A stretch of DNA of 64,000 bases from Sipunculus nudus (GCA_026874595.1 JAPPUL010000095.1:1736001-1800000), one strand, 5' to 3'. Shown: positions 17,511-26,259, numbered from the stretch's first letter. Notes: generated by a model not told the origin, from the sequence alone. Numbers and translations: made by a program.

Positions 17511-18656
17511 TCATATAAACTGTTGAAGTTCTTTAATAGTCTTAGAAAGGGTTTTAATAGTATAAAGGATATGCTCTTTAGAAGTATCATAGCCCAAACT
17601 AAATCTAATAGCATTGTGAATGAAGTCATCATTTTGCTTGTCAAGAGCTTTTAAAACATAAGAACTTTGCTGCTTAGAACAAGCAGAACCTGTTGAAACA
17701 TAAACACCATGAGCATTTAAAGAAAGCATAATGGCATTAGCTTCGATGGGGTAGAAACTTGCACTAATGGTGTTAGGTAATCGTAAAGTCCTATCACCGT
17801 TTATACGAGCTTTGGGGAATACGTCTATAATACCTTCTTCTAATAAATCTCTTAATACTTTTATTCTTTTGTTGACTGGGTCCATATTGTTAGAAAGTAA
17901 AGAAATACATTTATCAAATGCAATTATAGCGATAGTATTTTCGGTACCAGATCGAATATTAAACTCATGTCCACCGCCTTGCATTATAGGAGATAATAGA
18001 CGTTTTTTATTAGCAAAGAAAAAGCCAAGGCCCTTAGGCCCATAAACCTTGTGAGAAGAGAAGCTCATAAAGTCAACTTGTAAGTCTTTAACATCGATTT
18101 TAATTTTACCAAGTCCCTGCACCGCATCGCTATGTACTAAGATATTGTATTTTTTGGCAATAGCAATAATTTGTTTAATAGGCTGTATAGTACCGATTTC
18201 GTTATTAGCAAGATGTATAGAGATAAGCTTAGTATTTTGCTGTATAGAGTTTTCAAGTTGAACTAAGTCAACAATACCGTTTTTGTTGACATTTACAAAT
18301 GTGACAGGGAAGCCTAATTGTTCAAGATACTTAAAAGTATTTAATACAGAAGGATGTTCTATAGAGGATGTTATTAGATGAGGTTTTTTAGTTTCATTTA
18401 TGTATTTTAATAAAAGCCCTTTAATAATGATATTGTTAGCCTCGGTGGCAGATGCTGTAAATATAATTTGGTCCTTAGTCCTTGCGTTAATAAATTGTTT
18501 AATGTTAACTCTGGTTTCCTCTATTTTAAAGAGAGCCTGTTTGCCAATGTCATGAAGGCTTGAAGGGTTGCCATAAATATTTAATGAATCTATTAAGACC
18601 TTTTTGACATCAGGATGAATAGGTGTGGTTGCATTATAATCTAAATAAATATTCAT
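17511..18656 (-). CDS. Cysteine desulfurase (NifS/IscS family)
   Basis: A 381-residue class V aminotransferase-fold enzyme that removes sulfur from cysteine for Fe-S clusters or thionucleosides. Visible are YLDYNATTP at the N-terminus, the PLP region ASATEANN, HSDAVQGLGK, the Schiff-base lysine K203 in SSHKVYGPKG, RSGTENT, and the persulfide cysteine C326 in STGSACS. No iscU, thiI or mnmA lies next to it, so the acceptor is not known from context. A thiolation role is conceivable because the window encodes a methylthiotransferase (mtaB), but that is distant. The start is not backed by a strong SD. Confidence 0.93.
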   Translation of the reverse strand: MNIYLDYNATTPIHPDVKKVLIDSLNIYGNPSSLHDIGKQALFKIEETRVNIKQFINARTKDQIIFTASATEANNIIIKGLLLKYINETKKPHLITSSIEHPSVLNTFKYLEQLGFPVTFVNVNKNGIVDLVQLENSIQQNTKLISIHLANNEIGTIQPIKQIIAIAKKYNILVHSDAVQGLGKIKIDVKDLQVDFMSFSSHKVYGPKGLGFFFANKKRLLSPIMQGGGHEFNIRSGTENTIAIIAFDKCISLLSNNMDPVNKRIKVLRDLLEEGIIDVFPKARINGDRTLRLPNTISASFYPIEANAIMLSLNAHGVYVSTGSACSKQQSSYVLKALDKQNDDFIHNAIRFSLGYDTSKEHILYTIKTLSKTIKELQQFI

Positions 18657-18757
18657 TTGATAAACTTACTAATAAAATGTTTATTTTGTTTATTTATATG
18701 CTATAGTATGTGTTATAAATAAAGTTTGACTTTATAAATCTTATTTAGGAGAGGATA

Positions 18758-18793
18758 ATGGGGAGTAGGAGTAGAAAGGATTTTGTTATATAG
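18758..18793 (+). CDS. Possible 11-codon leader ORF upstream of mgsA
   Basis: ATG at 18758 is preceded by a very strong AGGAGAGG (18747-18754) and reads 11 codons to a TAG at 18791-18793. It ends 78 nt before mgsA. No regulatory amino-acid run is visible in the peptide (rich in Ser, Arg, Lys), so an attenuator role cannot be argued; it may be chance in purine-rich DNA. Confidence 0.25.
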   Translation: MGSRSRKDFVI

Positions 18794-18871
18794 CCTATGC
18801 GTATTAATTAAAAATGATTATAATGTGGTGTTATAGAAAGGCCACTATATTTTAGGAGAATAAATTTTCAT

Positions 18872-19297
18872 ATGGTAGAAAAGAAGGTAGAAAAGAAGCA
18901 AATAGCTTTAGTAGCACATGATTCAAAAAAGAAAGATATGGTTGAGTGGGCACATTTTAATAGAGGGACGCTCTCAGCCCAATGCGACATTTGGGCAACG
19001 AAGACAACGGGTAATTTAGTTGTAAGCGAAGTAGGACTTGATGTTAATGTATTATTGAGCGGGCCAAAGGGAGGCGATTCTCAGGTAGGAGCAATGATTG
19101 CAGAAGGCGAGCTTGATCTAATGGTCTTTTTTTGGGATCCACTAAGCGTACAACCGCACGATGTAGATGTAAAAGCGTTACTTCGCCTGGCAGTACTTTA
19201 TGATATACCAATAGCCTGTAATCGAGCGACTGCAGATTTTCTAATATCTTCCCCACTTTTTGAAAAAGACGGTAAAAAACGTAAAGCCCAAGTATAA
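18872..19297 (+). CDS. mgsA: Methylglyoxal synthase
   Basis: A 141-residue enzyme that converts dihydroxyacetone phosphate to methylglyoxal and phosphate, a bypass of lower glycolysis. Catalytic and substrate residues are visible: ALVAHDSKK near residue 13, GPKGGDSQVGA with the catalytic D69, FFWDPLSVQPHDVD with D89, H96 and D97, and the CNRATADFLISS stretch near residue 116. The length is normal. AGGAG lies 13 nt upstream of the ATG, longer than ideal. It is followed by a rhomboid gene after 105 bp. Confidence 0.96.
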   Translation: MVEKKVEKKQIALVAHDSKKKDMVEWAHFNRGTLSAQCDIWATKTTGNLVVSEVGLDVNVLLSGPKGGDSQVGAMIAEGELDLMVFFWDPLSVQPHDVDVKALLRLAVLYDIPIACNRATADFLISSPLFEKDGKKRKAQV

Positions 19298-19402
19298 ATA
19301 AACAAGCATAAATAAAATCATACATTTAAATATTACGCAGATTAAAGTTAAATATATATATTTAAGGAGCTATAATCAAAATAGAATATAGGCTAATTAA
19401 AT

Positions 19403-20044
19403 ATGTTTGAAAAGATAAGATTTGCGCTATTCTTTGTATTTCTTATGTGGGTATTTGCGCTAGTCAATTTATTCTACGATATAAATCAATATGGGATTAT
19501 GCCACGAGAGCTGCGAGGGCTTATAGGGGTTTTGTTATCTCCGTTATTGCATGCTAGTTTATATGAGAATGCAATGCACATAATAAATAACAGTATATTT
19601 TTGTTATTCTTGCTACCAATAACGTTAATCTTCTATAAAGACATAGCCTATAAAGTGTTTGTCTTTATAATATTGACAAGCGGACTTTTGGTATGGCTAT
19701 TTGGCAGGAGTTCAAATCATATAGGAGCAAGTACCCTTATATTTGGGTTATTATCGTTTTTACTATTAGGTTCAATAATAAGACGAAATTTTAAAGCGTT
19801 GCTAGGCACGATAAGTGTTTTTCTGGGTTATAGCTTTATTATACATGGTTTTGTACCTTTCGATAGTGATGAGATTCTAGGAGTTCTCGCATCATTTGCC
19901 AATACCTTTATTAAAGGGATTGCCCCAGGACAAAGTTATATTTCTTGGGAAGGGCATTTGTTTGGAGCAATATCAGGAGTACTTGCAGCTATTCTTTTAA
20001 CTGAGAATAAGGATAAGGATAAGCAAAAAGCTTTTGTACTCTAA
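19403..20044 (+). CDS. Rhomboid-family intramembrane serine protease
   Basis: A 213-residue protein with six hydrophobic segments. The catalytic serine is S110 in HIGASTLIFGLLSF (the usual GxSG reads GAST here) and the catalytic histidine is H185 in SWEGHLFGAISG; the N-terminal HASLYENAMHIINN block matches the H-x-x-x-N region that forms the oxyanion site. It would cleave membrane proteins within or near the bilayer; substrates are unknown. The replacement of the last Gly of GxSG by Thr is unusual, but both catalytic residues remain, so it is probably active. Confidence 0.85.
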   Translation: MFEKIRFALFFVFLMWVFALVNLFYDINQYGIMPRELRGLIGVLLSPLLHASLYENAMHIINNSIFLLFLLPITLIFYKDIAYKVFVFIILTSGLLVWLFGRSSNHIGASTLIFGLLSFLLLGSIIRRNFKALLGTISVFLGYSFIIHGFVPFDSDEILGVLASFANTFIKGIAPGQSYISWEGHLFGAISGVLAAILLTENKDKDKQKAFVL

Positions 20045-20099
20045 AATTTAAAAGAGCCTATTATAAAGATAGCTCATATTATAATATTATTTAGAATGT

Positions 20100-20453
20100 A
20101 TGGACAAAAATCAGGCGAAAGAGCTTGCCTATAAAGCTGTAAGTTTTCTTATAGAAAAGAAAGCACATGATGTAAGATTATTTGATGTTGAGCATATTAG
20201 CGGTGTATATGACTTTGCAATAGTTGCAAGCGGAGATTCTACAGTATATTTAAGATCTATTGCCCGTCATTTAGAAAATATGTTAAGAGAGTTTGACGTA
20301 AAGAAGCTAAACTCATTAAAGGGTAGCGACAACCCATGGTTACTTATAGATTTTGGATTTATGGTAGTACATCTTTTCCTACAAATAACAAGAGAATACT
20401 ATAATATAGAATCAATATGGGATAAAGCTTTTGTTTTAGATGATATGTTTTAG
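20100..20453 (+). CDS. rsfS: Ribosomal silencing factor RsfS
   Basis: A 117-residue member of the RsfS/YbeB/Iojap family, which binds L14 on the 50S subunit and prevents subunit joining in stationary phase. The family core is clear: DVEHISGVYDFAIVASGDS, HLENMLREF, and GSDNPWLLIDFGFMVVHLFLQ followed by REYYNIESIWDKA. The final residues and the TAG stop lie inside a 14-bp tandem duplication, so the stop codon itself was set by the repeat. The rightward G-rich strand bias ends at this gene. Confidence 0.95.
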   Translation: MDKNQAKELAYKAVSFLIEKKAHDVRLFDVEHISGVYDFAIVASGDSTVYLRSIARHLENMLREFDVKKLNSLKGSDNPWLLIDFGFMVVHLFLQITREYYNIESIWDKAFVLDDMF

Positions 20454-20461
20454 ATGATATG
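20434..20461 (+). repeat. 14-bp x2 tandem duplication over the rsfS stop
   Basis: Two perfect copies of TTTTAGATGATATG. The unit is not a multiple of three; the second copy brings TAG into the rsfS frame and fixes the C-terminus. Confidence 0.9.
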
Positions 20462-20514
20462 TTTATAGATGATAAAAAAGAAGATTTATCAAAAGACAAA
20501 GTTTAAGCCATACT

Positions 20515-21129
20515 ATGAGTAATAAAGATATAGATTATAGTGAAGGTTGGCATGCCATATCTTTAATGACATTAGATGAGCTTCTTTCCCTTGATATAAA
20601 TTCCATATCAGAAGAAGATTTAGATCCTTTGGCCATAAGCCTAAAGCAATATCTAAAGAGCTATAATACTGCTGCTGTTACCAAAAAGCTTTCTAGCGTA
20701 TATTCTAATATGCTAAAACGTGATATGAATAATCCTTGTGTTTCGTATTACAACATTTTTGAAAGGCTTATTATTCGGTATATGGGGCTTAGTAAGTATC
20801 AAAAGGCATTAGAGCTCCTTGATGCATATCTTTTATACGACAACAAAAGTAAACGAGCTTTTAAAAGAAATAATTTTATTATAAGAAATATTGCCATTTG
20901 TAATCTAGCTTTAGGAAATGCTTCAAAGGCAAAACAGCTTTTTAATAGCATAATTTCTGATAACCCAAAGAACTATTTTAATTATCATGATATAGCTTTT
21001 GAGCTTAATAGGTTAGGATATCGTTATGAGTCAGCCTATTATCTTAAAAAGGGATTAGAAAAAGCCGCTAAAAGTGCTAATAGCACTTGGCATGACATCT
21101 TTTATGAGGTAATTAAATCTGGGTTTTAA
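20515..21129 (+). CDS. Cytoplasmic TPR-like helical repeat protein
   Basis: A 204-residue soluble protein. Residues 95-190 show two to three TPR-like helical pairs (KYQKALELLDAYL, GNASKAKQLFNSIISDNP, ESAYYLKKGLEKAAK). The N-terminal part is acidic and helical, and there is no signal peptide. Although on the plus strand like its left neighbours, its third codon positions are rich in T and C instead of A and G, as in lagging-strand genes of this genome. It ends upstream of a good intrinsic terminator. Function unknown. Confidence 0.6.
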   Translation: MSNKDIDYSEGWHAISLMTLDELLSLDINSISEEDLDPLAISLKQYLKSYNTAAVTKKLSSVYSNMLKRDMNNPCVSYYNIFERLIIRYMGLSKYQKALELLDAYLLYDNKSKRAFKRNNFIIRNIAICNLALGNASKAKQLFNSIISDNPKNYFNYHDIAFELNRLGYRYESAYYLKKGLEKAAKSANSTWHDIFYEVIKSGF

Positions 21130-21254
21130 GCATGCCTTTTCTATAATCTCTATTTTAACCTCTATTTTAATTTCTACTTTTTTACTTCTTGTATAGAAAA
21201 TGTCTAATCTTTTTCTTTAAACCGACGACTTTCTCTTTGTAGCGTTCCTTATAA

Positions 21255-21299
21255 AGAGGCAACCAGTCTTTTTAAATTAAGCAGGTTGTCTCTTTTTTT
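21255..21299 (+). terminator. Intrinsic terminator between convergent genes
   Basis: AGAGGCAACC (21255-21264) pairs over 10 bp (one G-U) with GGTTGTCTCT (21284-21293), followed directly by seven T's. It ends the rightward TPR transcript and overlaps the last codon of the convergent reductase gene, so it may also work in reverse. Confidence 0.75.
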
Positions 21300-22314
21300 A
21301 TTTTGTTACCTTTTTAACATCTTCTTTTATGATCCTTGCAATATTGGGTATTATATACTCTCCATGGAATCTGCCTTGCTCTATAAATACTATGCCTGAG
21401 TTATTACCTGCAACTATTACTCCTGCAACATATACTCCAGATATATTAGTCTCATATGTCTTAGCATTAAATTCAGGCTCCAATGTCTTCTCATCTATTA
21501 CAACCCCTAGCTTCTCAAGTAACTCCAAACTTGGCTTATAACCAGTAAGTGCTAATACAAAATCGTTTTTAAGTGTAATATCCTTTTTAAGTGTAATATC
21601 CTTTCCATGCCCTAATTCTATCTCAACTTCATTTATCCTTATCTCTTTAACATTTGCACTGTAGTAACACTTTATACTCCCTTCTTTTATCCTGTTTAAT
21701 ATGTCTGGCTCTATCCAATATTTTAAATGTGCAAATTCCCCACCCCTGTGGACCATTGTTACACGTCCGCCTTTACGGTAAATCTCAAGCGCTGCCTCAA
21801 CTGCTGAATTTCTACCACCTATTATAACAACATCTTGGTTTGTGTATAAATGACCCTCTTTATAATAATGTGATACTTTACTTAGTCCCTCACCCGGTAT
21901 ATTTAACATTCGAGGATTGTCAAATGATCCCGTTGCAACTATTATCTTCCTACTTCTATAACTATTTTCTTCATTAAGCTTTGTCTTAGTCTCAACTACA
22001 AAGTCATTATCAGCACCCACTATAGCCTTTACTTCCTCATACGTTTTAACATTTAGCTTATTATCAAGTACAAATTGACCATAGTAATTAAGAGCCTCCT
22101 CTCGGCTTGGTTTGCTATTGAATATATTTAATCTATAACCTCCTATCTCAATTAATTCCTTTGTTGTGAAGAAGACCATCGATATCGGGAAGTTATATAT
22201 TGACTCAGCTATAGTTCCCTTCTCGATTATAAGATACTTTAGACCCTCTTTCTTGCACATATAACCACATGAAAGCCCCGAAGGCCCACTGCCCACTATT
22301 ATTACATCATACAT
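21298..22314 (-). CDS. YpdA-like FAD/NAD(P) disulfide reductase
   Basis: A 338-residue flavoprotein of the thioredoxin-reductase superfamily. It has the FAD dinucleotide fold GSGPSG at residue 8, the second fold GGRNSAVEAA near residue 167, and the C-terminal YVAGV FAD-contact region, but no CxxC redox pair. That pattern and the YNFPISMVFFTT segment match YpdA, the bacillithiol-disulfide reductase. Whether this organism makes bacillithiol cannot be seen here. An 18-bp in-frame duplication gives a repeated DITLK segment. Coding-strand third positions are purine-rich, unlike leftward genes to its left. Confidence 0.8.
   Translation of the reverse strand: MYDVIIVGSGPSGLSCGYMCKKEGLKYLIIEKGTIAESIYNFPISMVFFTTKELIEIGGYRLNIFNSKPSREEALNYYGQFVLDNKLNVKTYEEVKAIVGADNDFVVETKTKLNEENSYRSRKIIVATGSFDNPRMLNIPGEGLSKVSHYYKEGHLYTNQDVVIIGGRNSAVEAALEIYRKGGRVTMVHRGGEFAHLKYWIEPDILNRIKEGSIKCYYSANVKEIRINEVEIELGHGKDITLKKDITLKNDFVLALTGYKPSLELLEKLGVVIDEKTLEPEFNAKTYETNISGVYVAGVIVAGNNSGIVFIEQGRFHGEYIIPNIARIIKEDVKKVTK
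21566..21601 (-). repeat. 18-bp x2 in-frame duplication in the YpdA-like gene
   Basis: Two perfect copies of an 18-bp unit ending TAATATCC on the plus strand, encoding DITLKK and DITLKN in a surface stretch before the C-terminal FAD domain. Confidence 0.9.
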
Positions 22315-22357
22315 TTATTTTTAATTCACCTCTCAGGGTATTGCTAATACAGATATT

Positions 22358-22389
22358 AATACATAGTATTTATAATACATAGTATTTAT
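22358..22389. repeat. 16-bp x2 tandem duplication, spacer
   Basis: Two perfect copies of AATACATAGTATTTAT lie in the spacer between the YpdA-like gene and the receiver/ATPase gene. No other signal is apparent in this spacer. Confidence 0.9.
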
Positions 22390-22441
22390 AATATAAAGTA
22401 TTGCTAAGATTAGATTTTGACTCTTAAAGATAATAAATTTA

Positions 22442-23428
22442 TTAGTATATCTCGTTAATCTTTATTGAACTGCTATTACCGCGACTTTCTTCTTGCTCTT
22501 CTTTGTTTGTCAGGATTATTAGTTGGGTTTTCTTATCTTTTTGTATATTAAAATAATATTCTGTTGAAAGTTCTCGGGCTATTTGTAAACCACGTCCCTT
22601 ATCTTTTATATAGGGTAGTGGGTCTTCACCTTTATCCAGCGCCTTTTGCATCTTTTCGTTACTTACGAATAAGTCTCTAAATGAGCTTAATATTTTAACT
22701 TTACTTAGTTTCCCTGCAAAGTCTGTAACGCTTATTCCAAACTTACTCTCATCGTAAGCATAACTTATCTCTATCTGAGTATCGTCTAATACTACAACCT
22801 TTCGCTCTTCCTTTTCCTTTGTAAATCCATGAGGATGGTATATTGCGTTTATTGCAAGTTCGTTTAATACTAAATATAAGCTTGCCAGACTATCTTTACT
22901 TAAATTAGTCTTTTCCTCGGCTTCCTTTAATACCATAGGCAGCAGCTTTGAACACTCGTTTGACCCTTTTATCTTTAACGTTTTTATAGCATCTTTACTT
23001 ACCTTAAGATAATTGTGTAGCCCAAATAATGTGTCAGGATAAAGCAATTTGTACACTGTTGTTAGAAGCTCATCTTTATTTATTGGCTTGCTTAGTATGT
23101 TTCCTACGTCATTTTTAATTGCTAGTTCTAAATATCGGTTTATCTCGCTATCCGTCATCATTACATAAGGTATCTTAAGCTCTAAATTTTGTAACTCCTC
23201 GATTAAACTAAAGCCGTTTAACTTTGGCATATTGATGTCTGTAAGCACGATGTCAATAGAAGTGCTTTTTATTAGCTCAAGAGCCTCCTCCCCATTTAAC
23301 GCCGTTAGTATATTATAGTTTTGCTCATTTAATATCTTTGTTACTAAATTTAGTATTACCTTTGAATCATCCGCTATCAGTATACTATGACGTCTATTAT
23401 CATCATATTCAAGGCTATATCCTTCCAT
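22442..23428 (-). CDS. Response regulator with C-terminal GHKL ATPase domain
   Basis: A 328-residue cytoplasmic protein. Residues 14-135 form a receiver domain with acidic pair D20/D21, phospho-acceptor D64 in VLTDINMP, T92 and K114 (LSKPI). Residues ~185-305 form an anti-sigma-type GHKL ATPase domain: LVLNELAINAIYHPHG is the N box and DKGRGLQIAREL the G box. No histidine phospho-site is visible, so it resembles an RsbW-like kinase or ATPase switched by receiver phosphorylation, as in stress or partner-switching systems. No cognate sensor, anti-anti-sigma or phosphatase gene is adjacent. The SD is weak. Confidence 0.8.
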   Translation of the reverse strand: MEGYSLEYDDNRRHSILIADDSKVILNLVTKILNEQNYNILTALNGEEALELIKSTSIDIVLTDINMPKLNGFSLIEELQNLELKIPYVMMTDSEINRYLELAIKNDVGNILSKPINKDELLTTVYKLLYPDTLFGLHNYLKVSKDAIKTLKIKGSNECSKLLPMVLKEAEEKTNLSKDSLASLYLVLNELAINAIYHPHGFTKEKEERKVVVLDDTQIEISYAYDESKFGISVTDFAGKLSKVKILSSFRDLFVSNEKMQKALDKGEDPLPYIKDKGRGLQIARELSTEYYFNIQKDKKTQLIILTNKEEQEESRGNSSSIKINEIY

Positions 23429-23518
23429 AACAAAAAACTTTTATCCTTTTATAAGCTTACTCTTTTTAAACAGCAAGAAGCACATTTACAATCTATATTT
23501 AATAAAGAGAACGCTTTC

Positions 23519-24607
23519 TTAGTACACTAAACTTTCTATTAACTCATTTTCTCCGTTATATCGCTTCTCGGATTCCTTACAATTACTCTCGTCATAGCCA
23601 TATACTATATTATAATCTTTCTTTAATTTCCCTCCGCTATTTGATAAGCCAACTTCACTTACCTTTAAGCCTTTTTCATTGTAAGAATAGTTGATTTTCG
23701 TTGTAAGTTTAAGTTTGTTTTTTAAGTTACGGCGAAATACTCTCTTTGATAATACTTTCTTGCCTCCTCTTAATTTAATTTTATACTCTACCCTTTCAAC
23801 TATTTTATTTTGCCTATTGTATGTCTCCTCAAGTTCTAAAGTATTGTCCAGACCGTATTTATAGAGTATGTAGCTTTTCAGGTGAGATTTGTACAAAAAC
23901 GTTGACTTCTTACGTACCCGTCCCTTTTTATCATATTCAAACTTTATATATTCATCCAGTATCCCAGCATTGTAATTCTCTATTTTCCCAAGCTCTGCCC
24001 TACCATCACCCAGCCTGTTATAATAATAAAGCGATTTTAATCTAAGCCGCTTTTTACCTCCCCTATATACATAATGGGATTCTTCCTTCTTATAACCCTT
24101 ATAACCCTTATAACCCTTATAACCGCTTTTCTCATATCCATATAGATACTCCTCTTCTAAATCTCCTCCCTTATACAATAGCTCCTTTGCAAGTGCTCCA
24201 TCTTCATTATAGTAAAACCAACTCCCATGTCCCGTATTTATATCTTTATAACTCTCTTCCTTTAACACCTGCCCACCAATAGAATATATCTTATAATAGT
24301 TCTTTAACTTAGCCTCCAATCGCCCATCTAAACTATTCATGTAATTATAACCATCCTTAAGTGGGCACCAACGCCGCTTACTATAATAGTTTATCTTGTA
24401 ATCCCTCTCCTTGTAATCCCTCTCCTTACCTTCTTTCCTTTTTCTATTCTCTTTATAAGATTGCCTATTAAAAACTGAGTTGCCTTGTTCTGAAGTGCCT
24501 TTAACCCTTTCTTGCGCTTCCTCCCTTTCCGCCTCTTTTGAGCTGCACGATATCAACGATATTATAAGAAGTATTAAAATAAAGTTTGGCTTTAATTGTC
24601 TTTTCAA
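23519..24607 (-). CDS. Lipoprotein with YD/MORN-like repeats
   Basis: A 362-residue predicted lipoprotein: basic N-terminus, hydrophobic h-region and lipobox LISC at about residue 21, so it is probably anchored in the periplasm or outer membrane. The body consists of repeated YxxxGxLxxE/YDxxGRV-like units (for example WFYYNEDGALAKELLY, FEYDKKGRVRKKS, YSYNEKGLKVSE), similar to RHS/YwqK-type beta repeats. I chose the TTG at 24607 because AGGA lies 8 nt upstream. Two in-frame microsatellites give KGY repeats and a doubled ERDYK. Specific role unknown. Confidence 0.65.
   Translation of the reverse strand: MKRQLKPNFILILLIISLISCSSKEAEREEAQERVKGTSEQGNSVFNRQSYKENRKRKEGKERDYKERDYKINYYSKRRWCPLKDGYNYMNSLDGRLEAKLKNYYKIYSIGGQVLKEESYKDINTGHGSWFYYNEDGALAKELLYKGGDLEEEYLYGYEKSGYKGYKGYKGYKKEESHYVYRGGKKRLRLKSLYYYNRLGDGRAELGKIENYNAGILDEYIKFEYDKKGRVRKKSTFLYKSHLKSYILYKYGLDNTLELEETYNRQNKIVERVEYKIKLRGGKKVLSKRVFRRNLKNKLKLTTKINYSYNEKGLKVSEVGLSNSGGKLKKDYNIVYGYDESNCKESEKRYNGENELIESLVY
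24089..24124 (-). repeat. 9-bp x4 in-frame repeat in lipoprotein gene
   Basis: Four perfect copies of CTTATAACC (plus strand) encode a GYK run in the lipoprotein. Confidence 0.9.
24395..24424 (-). repeat. 15-bp x2 in-frame repeat in lipoprotein gene
   Basis: Two perfect copies of CTTGTAATCCCTCTC (plus strand) encode a doubled ERDYK near the N-terminus of the mature lipoprotein. Confidence 0.9.
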
Positions 24608-24766
24608 AAATAACAATCCTACTTTCTATTACTTTTATTTCGAGGGTCTACTGCAAAAATAAAATAAAATATATTAAAACCCTTTTTAAAAAGCATGCTT
24701 TATTACTTTTTACTTCTAGATTCATATTGTTTTAACGGCTCTACTCTTATATGAAGATTAAAATGT

Positions 24767-25573
24767 ATGCAGCTTAATAATAATAATAATTCTATAATTA
24801 CTCCTGAAGCCTTGCTTAAAAAGCGTTTTGGCAAATCTTATGACTTTATCGTTAAGCAGGTTCCTATATATGTAGTTTTATCATTCTTTGACTCTTCGTT
24901 AAACGACATTAATAAGCTTCTTAATACAAATAGTAAACTATCTGTTTATAATTGGCTTGGAGATTATGTTAAAATTGCTTTCTTCAAATACAAAGATAGT
25001 GATATTGCTCTTGTTATCTTGCCTATTGGCAGTAGCGTTTCTTCTATGGTTTTGGAAGAGCTTATCTTTTGTGGGGCCAAAAACTTTATCTTAATTGGTC
25101 TTGCTGGCGCTCTTAGAAGTGATTTGAAACCCTATAGCCTTATTGTCCCTAGTTATTCTTTTATTGATAGCGATTTTTTGGGGCTTGCTAAATTAGCATT
25201 TGATACAAGTAATAAAGAGGCTAATAAAGTGTTTAGCTCTTCTTGTTTAGTTAATTTAATATGTTATACTTTAGCTGAGAGTTGTTTAGCTTATAAAAAA
25301 GGTGCTTGTTTAAGCGTCGTAAGCCCTTATAGGGAAAGTTATGCCAAAATAGATAAGTATAAGAATATGGGTGTTTTATGTATTGATATGGAATGTGCTG
25401 TCCTTTTTGGCATTGCGCAAAATAAAAATAAAAATTGTCAACTTGCTGCTATCTTTTCTATTAGCGATTTTGTGGGTGATGATAAATGGGTTTGGTATTT
25501 TAATTCCAAAAGCTTAAAAAAAGCTCGTAAAACACTTCTTTTAACTGCACTGGATACTTTGGCTAGCTTTTGA
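24767..25573 (+). CDS. Nucleoside phosphorylase (PNP/UDP family 1)
   Basis: A 268-residue cytoplasmic enzyme that splits a nucleoside with phosphate. Family features are the ILPIGSSVSSMVLEELI segment near residue 84, GLAGALRSDLKPYSLIVP near 112 (phosphate/ribose region) and CIDMECAVLFGIA near 205, where the Met-Glu pair binds ribose. The phosphorylase branch cannot be fixed: the ME motif suits uridine phosphorylase and hexameric purine nucleoside phosphorylase alike. It is the only rightward gene among leftward ones here, and its T/C-rich third positions resemble lagging-type genes. Confidence 0.8.
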   Translation: MQLNNNNNSIITPEALLKKRFGKSYDFIVKQVPIYVVLSFFDSSLNDINKLLNTNSKLSVYNWLGDYVKIAFFKYKDSDIALVILPIGSSVSSMVLEELIFCGAKNFILIGLAGALRSDLKPYSLIVPSYSFIDSDFLGLAKLAFDTSNKEANKVFSSSCLVNLICYTLAESCLAYKKGACLSVVSPYRESYAKIDKYKNMGVLCIDMECAVLFGIAQNKNKNCQLAAIFSISDFVGDDKWVWYFNSKSLKKARKTLLLTALDTLASF

Positions 25574-25605
25574 CAAAGCTATTATGGCATTAATATAAAA
25601 ACATG

Positions 25606-26259
25606 CTAGTTTTTTAATAAGCCCATAAGCGCATCTACTGTCTTATCTATGCCCTCTGCTACTTCTGTAATACGTTGCCCAAGCATATAAGCTGGCGAAC
25701 TTACTATCTTGTTTTGCTTATCTACAACAAATTCTTTTACGCTACATTCAACATGATTGCTGCCAAGCAACTTAAGCTTGCCTGATACATCTTCATCATT
25801 GCCTATTGTTACACTCACCTTGCCAAGAACCTTCGATATTATAACAGGTGCTATACAAACAAATCCCATAGGCTTGCCTGCTCTGTGCATATCCCGTATA
25901 AGTCGCTCCACATCCTTTTGTACAACGCATTCTGTACCATTAGTTGCAAAATTACATAGATTTTTAGCCGCTCCAAAACCACCAGGAAATATCAGCGCGT
26001 CTATATCGTCTTTACTTATCTCCTTTACATCTTTTATATTTCCACGTGCAATCCGAGCTGATTCAACTAAAACATTACGGCTTTCCTCCGTAACATCACC
26101 CGTACAGTGATCTATTACATGCATCATCTCTATATCAGGTGCCATGCATACGATCTCAAACCCACGCCTGTCCAACGAAAGCAACGTTAATACAGATTCA
26201 TGTATCTCACTGCCATCGTAAACTCCACACCCAGACAACATTACCCCTATTTTACTCAT
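25606..26259 (-). CDS. elbB: ElbB-like DJ-1/PfpI-family glyoxalase-type protein
   Basis: A 217-residue protein of the DJ-1/PfpI superfamily, closest to ElbB (glyoxalase of the isoprenoid-linked type). Visible are the GVMLSGCGVYDGSEIHE start with the conserved Glu (family E near residue 17), the FPGGFGAAKNL motif near residue 88, and the nucleophile elbow GFVCIAPV with its Cys near residue 132. The ATG at 26259 is chosen because GGAGGG lies just upstream; an in-frame ATG 6 codons earlier would contain that site. Its exact substrate is unsettled in all species. Confidence 0.88.
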   Translation of the reverse strand: MSKIGVMLSGCGVYDGSEIHESVLTLLSLDRRGFEIVCMAPDIEMMHVIDHCTGDVTEESRNVLVESARIARGNIKDVKEISKDDIDALIFPGGFGAAKNLCNFATNGTECVVQKDVERLIRDMHRAGKPMGFVCIAPVIISKVLGKVSVTIGNDEDVSGKLKLLGSNHVECSVKEFVVDKQNKIVSSPAYMLGQRITEVAEGIDKTVDALMGLLKN

